Shown piece after piece: positions 17,399 through 26,821 of a stretch of DNA of 52,626 nt. The number at the start of each line of letters is the position of its first letter. Positions within the stretch are counted from its first letter, which is position 1. The notes below the pieces were generated by a model. It was not told the origin of the DNA. It made no database searches and saw nothing but the letters and a program-made list of their open reading frames with translations. The stretch is taken from NCBI GenBank assembly GCA_029262005.1, contig JAJDAG010000063.1, positions 1 to 52,626 of the forward strand, read 5' to 3'. Both the position numbers and the translations under genes were made by a program. The stretch is from Candidatus Zhuqueibacterota bacterium (GTDB taxonomy: Bacteria; Zhuqueibacterota; Zhuqueibacteria; Oceanimicrobiales; Oceanimicrobiaceae).

Positions 17399-18691
17399 TC
17401 ACTCTTTATGCACTAATTTATAAATCCCAAAGCCGTTCTTGTCCACAAAAATAAAGCGTTTGTCAAAATCTTTGTAATACCAAATTTCATAGGTTCGTGT
17501 GGTGTAAGGCAGCGTGTTTCTGCTTATCTCGGTTGGAGGACCGTAGACAATATAGGTCTTGCCGCGATCTGTATCAGGTCCGCGCTGATCGAGCACGACA
17601 TTTGAGTAATTCTCTACCGTGTGCCGCACTCTTTCAAGATATTCATCGTGCAACTCATTTTTCGGTGTTTCGGGGGTCGGATCCCGTTCAGACCAGAATG
17701 CTTCAATAAGTTGCTGCCGTTCAGTGCCTTTGGCACGCACAATTTTTGAAAACTCTTGCGATTTGGAAATGTGCTTTAGCGCCAATACAGCACCTGTATC
17801 GCTAGCGTCGTCATAGATTGATTTTGGTGGTTCCCAATGCTGAATATGAAAAGAGCGCCGTTGCATAACTTTCCGATTCGCCACTCGTGCTTCAACAATA
17901 AGCAAATAGCGGCCCGGCAAAGATATAAGTTCTTTCAGAGGCACCAGTTTTCGCACAAAACCATTGTTGGCGACCACATCTTCTTTAATATTTATAAAAC
18001 CATCCCCGGCCTGATCGTAGATTCGGTAGTTCATGCGAATGGAATCCTTCAGACTTGAGTAAAGCTCAAAGTAGGCGACAAATTTTGACTCCGGGTTATC
18101 GTAGACCCGAATAATATTTGGCATTCGCGGCAGCAAATCTTTATCAAATTTGATGGCGTTCATGAGCATGACATCGCTGATAGCCAGCGTGTCGCGAAAG
18201 TCAGGCACAGCCACATTCTGCCGCCGAACCAGGCGGCGTTTGGTCACTTGATCGGTTATTTCAAGATACATTTCATAGCTGCCCGGTGGTAAATCAAAAT
18301 CAAAACAATAACGATTGAGCTGTTTCAAAGAGTTTGTTTTTGCAAACGCCGTGGCAGCAATGCTGCCTTTTTCTATAAAGCCATCAAGACGAATGCCCTT
18401 GCTGTCAAGCATGTCAACCAGTATTTCATACTGAGCAATGAATTCAGCGCCGGCATTTTTAAATTGTATCAGGTCGTTGGCAAAATCAGCCACAACCCGA
18501 ACGCGGGCTATGCGCTGATCTTCTGCAGAAAAAACATACGTTTCGTAGGAAAAGCGTGGTCGCGTGGTTTTAGCGAAATAGGAACTCAATTGCACACGAC
18601 TGCTGTCTGTTCCTGCGAAAACCAGTGTACACTGAAGAAACACAGTCAGTGGTGATAGCCCTTTTGAGAAAAAGTGTTTTATCTTGAACAT
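17399..18691 (-). CDS. GWxTD domain-containing secreted protein
   Basis: About 430 residues. The chosen ATG at 18691 gives a normal signal peptide (FKIKHFFSKG basic end, then LTVFLQCTLVFAG); an upstream ATG at 18730 would add 13 residues in front of it. The middle is beta-rich and sandwich-like. The C-terminal 150 residues match the GWxTD domain: IEAFWSERDPTPETPKNE, then LERVRHTVENYS, and the core DRGKTYIVYGPPTEI. The name-giving GWxTD is here GPDTD, so the tryptophan is lost. The family is widespread in FCB and Acidobacteria genomes and has no proven function; export to the periplasm is the best-supported property. It is transcribed alone, convergent with the DUF4340 gene. Confidence 0.88.
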   Translation of the reverse strand: MFKIKHFFSKGLSPLTVFLQCTLVFAGTDSSRVQLSSYFAKTTRPRFSYETYVFSAEDQRIARVRVVADFANDLIQFKNAGAEFIAQYEILVDMLDSKGIRLDGFIEKGSIAATAFAKTNSLKQLNRYCFDFDLPPGSYEMYLEITDQVTKRRLVRRQNVAVPDFRDTLAISDVMLMNAIKFDKDLLPRMPNIIRVYDNPESKFVAYFELYSSLKDSIRMNYRIYDQAGDGFINIKEDVVANNGFVRKLVPLKELISLPGRYLLIVEARVANRKVMQRRSFHIQHWEPPKSIYDDASDTGAVLALKHISKSQEFSKIVRAKGTERQQLIEAFWSERDPTPETPKNELHDEYLERVRHTVENYSNVVLDQRGPDTDRGKTYIVYGPPTEISRNTLPYTTRTYEIWYYKDFDKRFIFVDKNGFGIYKLVHKE

Positions 18692-19057
18692 ATCGAATAT
18701 TTCGCCCGCAGGCATATAAAGTTGAGGCATTTGCTCTGCTTAACTGTGAAAGTTTTGACACACGTAAGCCGGCAAGTTCAGGATAAGGAGATACGGTCAA
18801 CAGGCTTCAGCAAGCTGTCGGAGAGTGTAAGAATGTTTAAATGGACGCCTGGGATGAAAAATGTATGGTTCTTTTTTCCAGCCCCGCACCGGAAGCAGCA
18901 CGTTCAGACACTCTTGTCCAAATATCACTTGTGTTTAGGCAAAATCTTTCTAGTTTTCAGCTTATGAAACATGCTTTGCAACTGCTTCGCGACAATGCCT
19001 GAATTCAGGCCATAAACTTCAAACCGATAATCTCAAAAAAAGAGCCTGACACTGCAT
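18692..19057. other. 366-base divergent intergenic region, GWxTD gene / antiporter gene
   Basis: No gene is supported here; open frames on the + strand are short and have no recognisable content. It should carry the promoters of both flanking genes. A perfect palindrome lies at 18997-19010. Confidence 0.5.
18997..19010. promoter_or_regulatory. Perfect 14-base palindrome upstream of antiporter gene
   Basis: GCCTGAATTCAGGC reads identically on both strands and ends 47 bases before the antiporter ATG, a fitting place for an operator. No regulator can be named; chance is not excluded. Confidence 0.35.
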
Positions 19058-20041
19058 ATGGACTTAAGTCAATGGGCTTTGCCCTGGATTGTCACCCTGT
19101 TTGTAACCGGACTCGCTTTACTTTTTGGCGGTGGCCATTTTCTTGTTGCAGGCAGTTCAAAATTGGCAAGAATTCTCGGGATTCATCCGCTCATTGTTGG
19201 GCTGACCATTGTGGCGCTCGGCACTTCAATGCCGGAATTCCTGGTGAGCATGTTCGCGGCCATTCAGGGGAAAACAGACGTGGCTTTGGGAAACATTATC
19301 GGTTCAAACGTCTCCAACATCAGTTTGATTCTAGGCGTTTCTGCATTGGCAAGACCGATAGACGTCCACCTGAAGTTGCTCAAGTTTGAGTTGCCTCTTG
19401 TTGCAGCAGTCTCTGTGCTTTTCTGGGTTGTTTGTGCGAATGATGTCTTGAGCCGTCTCGATGGGCTTTTGCTGTTTGTGGGATTTATCATTTATCTTAT
19501 CATTGTTATTTCAGGCGCTCGAAAAGGCTCAGAGGTGCACGAGGAGAAATACAAATCCCTCTCCGGTGAAAGGCAAAGAAAAACGCCACAGGTTATTGCC
19601 ATTGTCATTGGCATTACCTGCCTGAGCTTTGGCGCTGATTGGATTGTTGATGCAGCTTCGGAAATGAGCCGCAGATTTGGTATTTCCGAGCTTATTCTCG
19701 GCCTCACGATTATTGCACTCGGGACTTCGCTGCCGGAACTGGCTACCTCGCTGGTCGCAGCTCTTAAAAACGAAGGCGACATAAGTATCGGCAATATTAT
19801 TGGGTCGAACATCTTCAACATGATGGCCATTGCCGGCCCAAGCGCTGTTGTACATCCACTGCCTGTGTCGGCTGTATTACGTTCGAACCATTTGCCAATA
19901 ATGGTCGGATTGACGCTTCTCATGTTTCCGCTTCTACGCACCGGCAGAAAACTCGGGCGCCTGGAAGGTGTCTTTCTCCTTCTTTGCTATCTGGGCGTCA
20001 TGTATTGGTGGATCACTCAGGGCGACAAGACCATGTGGTAA
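19058..20041 (+). CDS. Calcium/sodium antiporter (CaCA family, YrbG-like)
   Basis: A 327-residue inner-membrane cation exchanger with about ten helices arranged as an inverted duplication. The two ion-binding alpha repeats are plain: GTSMPEFLVSMFAAIQGKTD with GNIIGSNVSN in the first half, and GTSLPELATSLVAALKNEGD with GNIIGSNIFN in the second. The conserved Glu of each repeat (PEF and PEL) is present. The loop between the halves (KGSEVHEEKYKSLSGERQ) is cytoplasmic and charged. It extrudes Ca2+ (or another cation) against Na+ or H+. It is transcribed rightward, possibly together with the lipid kinase 62 bases downstream. Confidence 0.94.
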   Translation: MDLSQWALPWIVTLFVTGLALLFGGGHFLVAGSSKLARILGIHPLIVGLTIVALGTSMPEFLVSMFAAIQGKTDVALGNIIGSNVSNISLILGVSALARPIDVHLKLLKFELPLVAAVSVLFWVVCANDVLSRLDGLLLFVGFIIYLIIVISGARKGSEVHEEKYKSLSGERQRKTPQVIAIVIGITCLSFGADWIVDAASEMSRRFGISELILGLTIIALGTSLPELATSLVAALKNEGDISIGNIIGSNIFNMMAIAGPSAVVHPLPVSAVLRSNHLPIMVGLTLLMFPLLRTGRKLGRLEGVFLLLCYLGVMYWWITQGDKTMW

Positions 20042-20103
20042 ATATGTTAGAAAAAAACTGAAAACAATTCACGGCATCTTTCGAGACAAGCAGCAAAACA
20101 CGA

Positions 20104-21039
20104 TTGAGAAACAAAATAAAAATGATTGTAAATCCGGCTGCGGGCAGTGGTCAGGCCGGTCGGTCATGGGACTCATTTCTTAAACAAGCACAAATAATTT
20201 TGGGGGAAGTTGCATACGATATAACGCAAAAACAAGGAGATGCCACCCTGCTTGCGCGCCGCGCCCTTGTAGATGGTTATGATACGATTATAGCGGTCGG
20301 TGGTGACGGCACTATCAACGAAGTGGTAAATGGTTTTTTTCAGGATGGCCGGGTCATCCTTGCAGATGCAAGGATGGGCATCATTCCAATGGGCACCGGC
20401 GGGGACTTGGTCAAAACCTTGGGCGGCCCGAAACATCTTGAGGAAATCTTGCTGAACATAAAAATGGGCGCAACGCGCAAGTGTGATCTGGGTTGTGTCA
20501 CATTCAACACTAAAAGCGACCAGCCCAGCAGACATTATTTTGTCAACATTGCAGATGCTGGTTTTGGTGGTACATTGGTTCAAAGTGTGAACGGAACTAG
20601 CAAGGTATTTGGACCGTTTGTTTCTTATCTTACCGGCCTGCTACGAACTCTGGCCACTTACAAAAACAGCCGAATTCGAATTCAAGTAGACAACGGCAAT
20701 GAAAGGGAAATGACCGCACTGGCGGTGGTTGTTGCCAACGGCCAGTTTTTCGGCGGCGGCATGTGGGTTGCACCGCAAGCACGGTTGGACGACGGTTTGT
20801 TTGACATCGTTATTATAGGAGATATTTCAAAGCTCGAAGTACTTAAAAATATTCATAAGCTGTACAACGGCTCATTGCTTGACCATCCTGAAGTGACCAG
20901 CATGCGGGCAAAGAAAGTGAGCCTGGCGGCATCTTCAGAAACATTTGTGGAAGCGGATGGAGAATGGCTCGGTCTCTTGCCCGCACAGTTCGAAATTCAA
21001 CCGGCCGCAATAGATATTATCAGCCACGAGCGTAATTGA
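20104..21039 (+). CDS. Diacylglycerol kinase-family lipid kinase (YegS/DagK type)
   Basis: A 311-residue cytosolic or membrane-associated kinase that phosphorylates a lipid hydroxyl such as diacylglycerol. The N-terminus KMIVNPAAGSGQAG, the nucleotide motif VGGDGTINEVVNG, the segment MGTGGDLVKTLG and the C-terminal Glu/Asp in FVEADGEWLG are characteristic. The GTGND common in the family is GTGGD here. The TTG start at 20104 adds six residues before the first internal ATG (20122) and gives the usual N-terminus; there is no clear ribosome-binding site for either. The exact lipid is not predictable. Confidence 0.9.
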   Translation: MRNKIKMIVNPAAGSGQAGRSWDSFLKQAQIILGEVAYDITQKQGDATLLARRALVDGYDTIIAVGGDGTINEVVNGFFQDGRVILADARMGIIPMGTGGDLVKTLGGPKHLEEILLNIKMGATRKCDLGCVTFNTKSDQPSRHYFVNIADAGFGGTLVQSVNGTSKVFGPFVSYLTGLLRTLATYKNSRIRIQVDNGNEREMTALAVVVANGQFFGGGMWVAPQARLDDGLFDIVIIGDISKLEVLKNIHKLYNGSLLDHPEVTSMRAKKVSLAASSETFVEADGEWLGLLPAQFEIQPAAIDIISHERN

Positions 21040-21171
21040 AAGCGTGCGGACTCGAAATTACCAACAACTTTCTAAGCCACATTGTACGATCATTTCGGTT
21101 CGCTTCAGAACAGCGTCATTTATGCACGCATTTTAACGTTTAGAGCCTATAAAAATAAGAAAGTGAGAAAG

Positions 21172-21726
21172 ATGACAAGAGCGGAAGCCTGGAAACTGGT
21201 AACAGAATACACCCAATCCGATAGTCTGCGCAAGCACATGTTAGCAGTTGAAGCTGCAATGCGTTTCTATGCACAAAAATTTGGCGAAGATGAAGAAAAG
21301 TGGGCCATCGTCGGCTTGTTGCATGATTTTGACTACGAGCAACATCCAACACAGGAAGAACACCCTTTTGTTGGTGTGAAAATATTGCAGGAGAAAGGGT
21401 ACCCGGAAGAAATTCAGCGTGCGATATTGGCGCATGCGAGTTATAGCGGTGTTGAACCCAAAAGTCTCATGGAAAAATCACTATGCGCTGTTGACGAATT
21501 AAGTGGTTTTATCACCGCTGTTGCCTTGGTGCGTCCTTCAAAGAGTGTCATGGACGTTGCCGTGAAGTCTGTAAAAAAGAAAATAAAATCAAAAGCTTTT
21601 GCAGCCAATGTGAGCCGGGATGAAATTCATCATGGCGCTGAACTGCTTGAGCTGCCATTAGACGAACATATCGAAAATGTCATCAAAGCGCTGCAGAAAA
21701 TTGCACCTGAATTGGGTTTAGAATAA
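21172..21726 (+). CDS. HD-domain metal-dependent hydrolase
   Basis: About 184 residues from the ATG at 21172, which has an AGAAAG ribosome-binding site; the longer frame from 21082 adds 30 residues unlike the family. It is a compact all-helical HD domain: first His in LRKHMLAVEAAM, the HD pair in LLHDFDYEQHP, a further His in ILAHASYSG and the Asp in CAVDELSGF. Members are phosphohydrolases acting on nucleotides or related phosphoesters. The same short type is found in many anaerobes and FCB bacteria. The substrate is unknown. It stands 19 bases before the DUF3810 gene and is probably cotranscribed with it. Confidence 0.9.
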   Translation: MTRAEAWKLVTEYTQSDSLRKHMLAVEAAMRFYAQKFGEDEEKWAIVGLLHDFDYEQHPTQEEHPFVGVKILQEKGYPEEIQRAILAHASYSGVEPKSLMEKSLCAVDELSGFITAVALVRPSKSVMDVAVKSVKKKIKSKAFAANVSRDEIHHGAELLELPLDEHIENVIKALQKIAPELGLE

Positions 21727-21745
21727 CAGGTTTCACAAATAAATT

Positions 21746-22804
21746 ATGAAAGCACCAACAAAATTCAGGGCGGGAGTCATCGGCACTGCACTGGCTTTTT
21801 TCTTAATCGTCCAGTGGCTTTCTGCCTATCCTGAAATAGTAGAGACCTACTATTCCAATGGTTTGTACCCTATCCTTACGATTTTTATATCCGGCATTAC
21901 AGGCCAGTTCAATTTCTCCATCTCTGAATTCGCTACATGGTTCACATTGCTGATTTTACTGCCGGCAGTTGTCGGTAGAATCGTTAGCAAAAAAATGAGC
22001 CTGTCCAGAGCCCTTCTGAACATTACGATGGCGGCATCACTCTTAATCTTGTGGTTTTATCTGTTCTGGGGATTAAATTACCTCCGCCTGCCTTTATCAA
22101 CCAAACTAGGCCTTGATGAAGTACAACTGGAAATCGATGCATTCGACTCGACTTTCGTAAATATTATTAATAATACAAACGAACTGAACTTGTCTTATGC
22201 AATTCAAGATATCGATTTCATAAACAAGGCCATCGAAGCATCTTACCCAGAAGTGCTTAACTGCCTTGACTTAAAACAAGTCGCTGGCTCAAAACGCTTG
22301 AAATCACTCGTCAACAATTGGCTCCTAAACAAAACCACCACAAGTGGCTGGTATAGCCCCTTTTTTCATGAAGTGCACTATAACGAAGACATACTGGCTA
22401 TCGAACAACCATTCGTTCTGGCACACGAAAAGGCGCACCAAATGGGTTACACAAGCGAGGCTGAAGCCAACTTCCTGGCTTTTCTGGTTTGTATTAACTC
22501 CGATGAGGCCCTGATTCAATATAGTGGTTACTTCAGTCTTTTAGGCTATTTTTTACAGTCTTCCAAAAGGATTCCGGAAAAAAGGCAGCAGTATACCGCC
22601 ATGATTGCCGAAGGAGTCAGACTTGACTTGGTCGCAGTCAGCGAAAGGTGGAAGTCTCACTCAGGCTTCGTCTCAAATATTTCCAGTGTAACCTATGATA
22701 TTTACCTGAAAGTCAATCGGATTCCGGAAGGAAGGCTCAGCTATTCACACGTTGTAGATATGATTATCAAATATAGCGGCAAGAACAATCCGCTGATAAA
22801 TTGA
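21746..22804 (+). CDS. DUF3810 family membrane protein with HExxH motif
   Basis: A 352-residue membrane protein with three N-terminal helices (about residues 10-28, 40-75 and 92-112, the last containing ILWFYLFWGLNYLR) and a large soluble domain. The domain includes VLAHEKAHQMGYTSEAEANF, an HExxH zinc-protease signature with a likely third ligand Glu further on, and SGYFSLLGYFLQS. This is the DUF3810 family of Bacteroidetes, Firmicutes and relatives; proteolytic activity is likely from the motif but undemonstrated. The ATG has no strong ribosome-binding site. The gene ends 15 bases from the end of convergent priA. Confidence 0.88.
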   Translation: MKAPTKFRAGVIGTALAFFLIVQWLSAYPEIVETYYSNGLYPILTIFISGITGQFNFSISEFATWFTLLILLPAVVGRIVSKKMSLSRALLNITMAASLLILWFYLFWGLNYLRLPLSTKLGLDEVQLEIDAFDSTFVNIINNTNELNLSYAIQDIDFINKAIEASYPEVLNCLDLKQVAGSKRLKSLVNNWLLNKTTTSGWYSPFFHEVHYNEDILAIEQPFVLAHEKAHQMGYTSEAEANFLAFLVCINSDEALIQYSGYFSLLGYFLQSSKRIPEKRQQYTAMIAEGVRLDLVAVSERWKSHSGFVSNISSVTYDIYLKVNRIPEGRLSYSHVVDMIIKYSGKNNPLIN

Positions 22805-22819
22805 GTCGCCTGTAGTCGA

Positions 22820-25303
22820 TTACATGATGGACGTTGGGTCAACATCAATATTCACTGTGACCTTTATATGTGAAAATCGTTTCATATACTCAGCATGTGC
22901 TCGCTTCACTACATCCCTGATTTTTCTGGCACCTGCGTCATACCGCTTCTGTCCCTTGATAAGAATTTGATAGCGATAATTATTCTGAATTTTGTCAATT
23001 GGAGACGGAGATGGCCCTAATATCTGCAAAGAGCCTCGCATACCCTGCAGAATGTCAGCAAAAGCACCTGCAGCCTGTCGTACCTTGTTCTCATCTTCAC
23101 CACGAAAGTGCAGGCAAATGAGTCTGCCAAAAGGGGGGTAATGCAACCCGCGGCGCTCATCAATTTCACCCGAATAAAAGCGCATAAAATCGTGAGTTTG
23201 CGCACAAAGCAAGCAAAAATTATCTGGTGAGTAAGTTTGAATAACGACTTCCCCGGTCAGGTCTTTCCGGCCAGCCCGGCCGGCTACCTGGGTCAGTAAT
23301 TGAAATGTGCGCTCAGATGCGCGAAAGTCAGGAACCAGCATGCCGACATCGCCATTGATGACACCCACAAGTGTTACCCGACTAAAGTCCAACCCCTTTG
23401 CAACCATCTGAGTGCCGAGCAATATGTTGTACTTACCGGCGCCAAAGTCACTGAGAATTTTGTCATGTGCCCGTTTCCTGCTGGTGGTGTCCCGATCCAT
23501 ACGAACCAAACGTGCATCTGGAAAGCCCGTTTTCAACTGTTCCTCGACTTGCTGTGTGCCCAGACCTTTGAATATAATGTCCAAACCAGAACATTTTGGG
23601 CAAACAGGCGGTGCCTTCTTCGAAAACCCGCAATAGTGGCACCGTAGCCGACGGCCGCTCAAATGATAAGTCAAACTAATATTACAATTATTGCATACCT
23701 CGACAAAGCCGCAATCGTGACACTTTATGTAGCTGGAAAAACCGCGTCGATTAAGCAATAGAATAATCTGCTCATTCAAAGCAATTTTTTCTTTAATTTT
23801 TTGTACAAGTATTCGTGAAAAGATCAGCTCAGCTCCCTTGTTTCCAGATAACCGCCGTTCTTTCATCATATCAATAATCTTGACTGCCGGCATGGCCACA
23901 TCATTGACCCGCTTCAGCAACTGTAGTAGTTTATATTTCGAGGTCTGTGCATTGTAAAAAGACTCGGAAGACGGCGTTGCCGAACCAAGTACGACAACAG
24001 CATTGGACTGCTGAGCACGCACAATAGCGAGATCACGCGCATGATACCGAGGCGATACGTCACTTTGCTTATATGAAGATTCATGTTCCTCATCAACCAC
24101 GATCAAGCCGACATTTTCCAAAGGTGCAAAAATTGCAGATCTTGGTCCGATGACCACACGTGCACCGCCTTTTTTAATTTTATGCCAGGAATCGTAGCGT
24201 TCACCAGCGGACATGGCACTATGCAGGACAGCGACATCTTTTTGAAAGTGAGCACGAAAACGTTGCACTGTTTGTGGTGTCAGGGAGATTTCAGGCACAA
24301 GCACGATGGCATCTCGTCCCTGGCGTAACGTTCGTGCGATCGCTTCTATGTAGACTTGTGTTTTTCCGCTTCCGGTTACACCAAAAAGTAGAAACGTCTT
24401 ATAGATTTGAGAATCAATCGCCGAATAAATACGGCCAAGAGCTTGTTTTTGCTCTTGATTCAAATCAAATACTTGCGGCGGAAGCGTCTTTATATAGTCA
24501 TAGTAGTCACGAAATACAGTTTCTCTTGATACTTTGATGAGCGCCTGATTTTCCAAAGACAGTATTGTTCCAGGTTGAGCGCCTGTGCTGCGCAACAATT
24601 CTCTTTGTGAAATCTTTCCACCTCTTTTTTGTAAAAAAGCCATGCAAGCGGCCTGACGAGGCGCTTTTCTTTTGAGTTGACTGAGCAACTCATCCGTACT
24701 CAGCCCAGCCAGTGGTGGGGCTAATTCAACATATTTTTCAGTCCGCGGTTTTACCGTCCGGCTTGAAAAAACCTGGGTCAGTTCAATGAGCTGCTTTGCG
24801 CGTAGCTGGTTTAAGCTGGAATAAAGACTTTTTGCCCCAAGCTTCTTTTTTAACTGGTCTACAGTTGTTTTACCGTTCAAGCTGATATGCTGTAAAATTT
24901 GACTCTGGCGTGGGGCGGATCGACTTAGAAGCATGACATAGTGTTCTGGCCGATCGGTTCGCAAAGTGATTTGGTGCTTGCTCGATTGTAAAAACACCGA
25001 AGGAATTGTTGCCCTGAGTGCCTCACCCAAAGAACAGAGATAGTATCTTGATATCCATTCAGCAAGCATCATGATTTGAGTAGAAATAATGGGTTGAATA
25101 TCAAGAACATCATCAAGTTCTCTGAGCGCAACACCATCTGCCTTATCCTGAAAACTGACAATAAAGCCAGTCCGGTGCCGCGGGCCTAACGGCGCGATGA
25201 TGCGGCTTCCAATTTGTGCGCTGGCCTCAAGTCCCCGCGGCACAATATAAGTAAAAGCCTGCTCAACGGGCAGTGGAAAAACAATATTGACAAGTTTTGG
25301 CAT
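22820..25303 (-). CDS. priA: Primosomal protein N' (PriA helicase)
   Basis: An 827-residue 3'-5' superfamily 2 helicase that restarts stalled replication forks by loading the replicative helicase. The N-terminal 3'-DNA-binding domain begins FPLPVEQAFTYIVP. Walker A is FGVTGSGKTQVYIEA, the DEAH-like box is LIVVDEEHESSYKQ, and motif IV-VI segments include QMVAKGLDFSRVTLVG and QVAGRAGR. The two zinc sites are formed by CHDCGFVEVCNNC and CHYCGF...CPKC. All are intact. It is transcribed alone, leftward. The ATG opens the normal N-terminus. Confidence 0.97.
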   Translation of the reverse strand: MPKLVNIVFPLPVEQAFTYIVPRGLEASAQIGSRIIAPLGPRHRTGFIVSFQDKADGVALRELDDVLDIQPIISTQIMMLAEWISRYYLCSLGEALRATIPSVFLQSSKHQITLRTDRPEHYVMLLSRSAPRQSQILQHISLNGKTTVDQLKKKLGAKSLYSSLNQLRAKQLIELTQVFSSRTVKPRTEKYVELAPPLAGLSTDELLSQLKRKAPRQAACMAFLQKRGGKISQRELLRSTGAQPGTILSLENQALIKVSRETVFRDYYDYIKTLPPQVFDLNQEQKQALGRIYSAIDSQIYKTFLLFGVTGSGKTQVYIEAIARTLRQGRDAIVLVPEISLTPQTVQRFRAHFQKDVAVLHSAMSAGERYDSWHKIKKGGARVVIGPRSAIFAPLENVGLIVVDEEHESSYKQSDVSPRYHARDLAIVRAQQSNAVVVLGSATPSSESFYNAQTSKYKLLQLLKRVNDVAMPAVKIIDMMKERRLSGNKGAELIFSRILVQKIKEKIALNEQIILLLNRRGFSSYIKCHDCGFVEVCNNCNISLTYHLSGRRLRCHYCGFSKKAPPVCPKCSGLDIIFKGLGTQQVEEQLKTGFPDARLVRMDRDTTSRKRAHDKILSDFGAGKYNILLGTQMVAKGLDFSRVTLVGVINGDVGMLVPDFRASERTFQLLTQVAGRAGRKDLTGEVVIQTYSPDNFCLLCAQTHDFMRFYSGEIDERRGLHYPPFGRLICLHFRGEDENKVRQAAGAFADILQGMRGSLQILGPSPSPIDKIQNNYRYQILIKGQKRYDAGARKIRDVVKRAHAEYMKRFSHIKVTVNIDVDPTSIM

Positions 25304-25437
25304 TTTCTCCCATTGAGTGTGTCAATAATTATGATGCCATTCAATTTGTGCGGAACAACCTCCTGAGGATTTGTAATGAGGGAGGTTCAAGTAAGCAAGC
25401 TTAACAAAAAAAATGACCTATTGCAACACAATTGCAC

Positions 25438-25472
25438 AAAAAAACGCCCTTGCTGCATTGAACAAGGGCGTT
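25438..25472 (-). terminator. Intrinsic terminator of the sigma factor gene
   Basis: The 10-base stem AACGCCCTTG / CAAGGGCGTT (25443-25452 and 25463-25472) is followed, in the leftward direction, by a run of T formed by the A-tract at 25438-25444. It lies 26 bases after the sigma gene stop codon. Confidence 0.9.
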
Positions 25473-25497
25473 ATAAAGTCAAAAGAAAAATCGTAGT

Positions 25498-26355
25498 CTA
25501 TCCAAGATACTTTCGCAGCGGTTCCAGACGTGAGCGGTGGCGCATTCGACGCAGTGCTTTCTCTTTAATCTGGCGGACACGCTCCCGGGTCAGTTTGAAA
25601 TGTTCACCGATCTCCTCCAGCGTCAGTGGCCGATCGCCTTCAAGGCCAAAATAGAGCCGAATGATTTCCGCCTCACGTGGTTTTAAGGTTACAAGGACTT
25701 TATCAATTTCTTCCTTGAGTGATTCAACCATTAAGGAATCATCAGGCGGCGCATAACGGTCACTTTCCAACACGTCGAGCAGATTATTGCCTTCTTCCTC
25801 TTTGAAAGGTTCATCCAGAGAAAGATGGCGAGCAGACGTTTTAAGAACATCCGCCACTTCATAATCGGTCATTTCCATGGTGTCGGCAACTTCATGCATG
25901 CTCGGTTCACGGCCATAGCGTTTTTCCAGCTTTTCCAGCACGCGCCCCACTTTATTAATGGCGCCAACGCGGTTGAGCGGTAAGCGCACAACCCTGGACT
26001 GCTCAGCGAGCGCCTGAAGAATCGACTGGCGAATCCACCAAACAGCATAGGAGATAAATTTAAACCCGCGCGTTTCATCAAACCGCTGAGCCGCTTTAAT
26101 TAAGCCCAAATTACCTTCACTGATAAGATCCTGAAGCGGCAACCCCTGCCCCTGATACTCTTTTGCCACGCTAATTACAAAACGAAGATTTGCTTTAACC
26201 AGTTTGTCCAGCGCTGTGGATTCACCTTTTCTGATTCTGCGGGTTAATTCAATCTCTTCTGAAGGAGGGAGGGGGGAAAACCCTCCTATTTCTTCTAAAT
26301 ATTTCTCAATGGACTGTTTCGGTCTGTTTTCTGCTTTTTTTTGCTTTTTTGCCAT
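25498..26355 (-). CDS. rpoD: Primary-type RNA polymerase sigma-70 factor, short form
   Basis: A 285-residue sigma-70 factor with regions 1.2, 2, 3 and 4 and no region 1.1, the form used as housekeeping sigma in Bacteroidetes. Region 2 carries LPLQDLISEGNLGLIKAAQR and FKFISYAVWWIRQSI, region 3 LPLNRVGAINKVGRVLEKL, and region 4 IRLYFGLEGDRPLTLEEIG and the helix-turn-helix LTRERVRQIKEKALRRMR. All promoter-contact helices are intact, so it should recognise -10 and -35 type elements. A stationary-phase paralogue is the alternative, as the genome may hold others. A lysine-rich tail (MAKKQKKAENR) opens the protein. Confidence 0.92.
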   Translation of the reverse strand: MAKKQKKAENRPKQSIEKYLEEIGGFSPLPPSEEIELTRRIRKGESTALDKLVKANLRFVISVAKEYQGQGLPLQDLISEGNLGLIKAAQRFDETRGFKFISYAVWWIRQSILQALAEQSRVVRLPLNRVGAINKVGRVLEKLEKRYGREPSMHEVADTMEMTDYEVADVLKTSARHLSLDEPFKEEEGNNLLDVLESDRYAPPDDSLMVESLKEEIDKVLVTLKPREAEIIRLYFGLEGDRPLTLEEIGEHFKLTRERVRQIKEKALRRMRHRSRLEPLRKYLG

Positions 26356-26821
26356 GTCTATTTCTATAATAATCTTTTTTGTAAGAGTAAATTAAGGCAA
26401 CAACATAAATTATAAAATGATACGACTTGTTATACTGTTAAGTGTTTTATTGGTTTCATCTGATACGAGTGGATGAAAATAAAACACTAAACCACAAAAA
26501 CAACGTCCCTGTAGCCTCAATTATCAGTCTTCGTCCTGTAGACATGTAAAGTGAAATAAATTCACCACAAACAAGCCCATTCTTCAAGAGATTCTACCAT
26601 CAGAATTGACCTACTGCGGTTATTTTATTTTTAAACTGTTTGACTTGCCCCTCCAATAACGCCAAAACGGAGAGAGACATACCCGATTTCAGGCGTACAA
26701 ATTCCATCGCGTGTAATATAAGGCACGAAAACAGGTTTGTCAACCTATTTTGTAAAACTATAGAAAAAACTCATTTAGTCGATAACTTAATCGATAGGAT
26801 GTCATTTTACCCCCCATCGCA
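26356..26821. other. 466-base divergent intergenic region, sigma factor / histidine kinase
   Basis: AT-rich, without a supported gene; a 61-codon frame at 26640-26825 is not convincing. It holds the promoters of the leftward sigma gene and the rightward kinase-receiver pair. Confidence 0.5.
26409..26414 (-). promoter_or_regulatory. Candidate -10 element of the sigma factor gene
   Basis: TATAAT on the minus strand lies 54 bases upstream of the sigma ATG. A TTAACA lies upstream, but with a 21-base spacer, so only the -10 is suggestive. AT-rich context makes chance occurrence plausible. Confidence 0.3.

Noticed and set aside
18674-18967. 97-codon frame in the gap before the antiporter gene
   Set aside because: It overlaps the GWxTD gene's signal region on the other strand and resembles no protein family.
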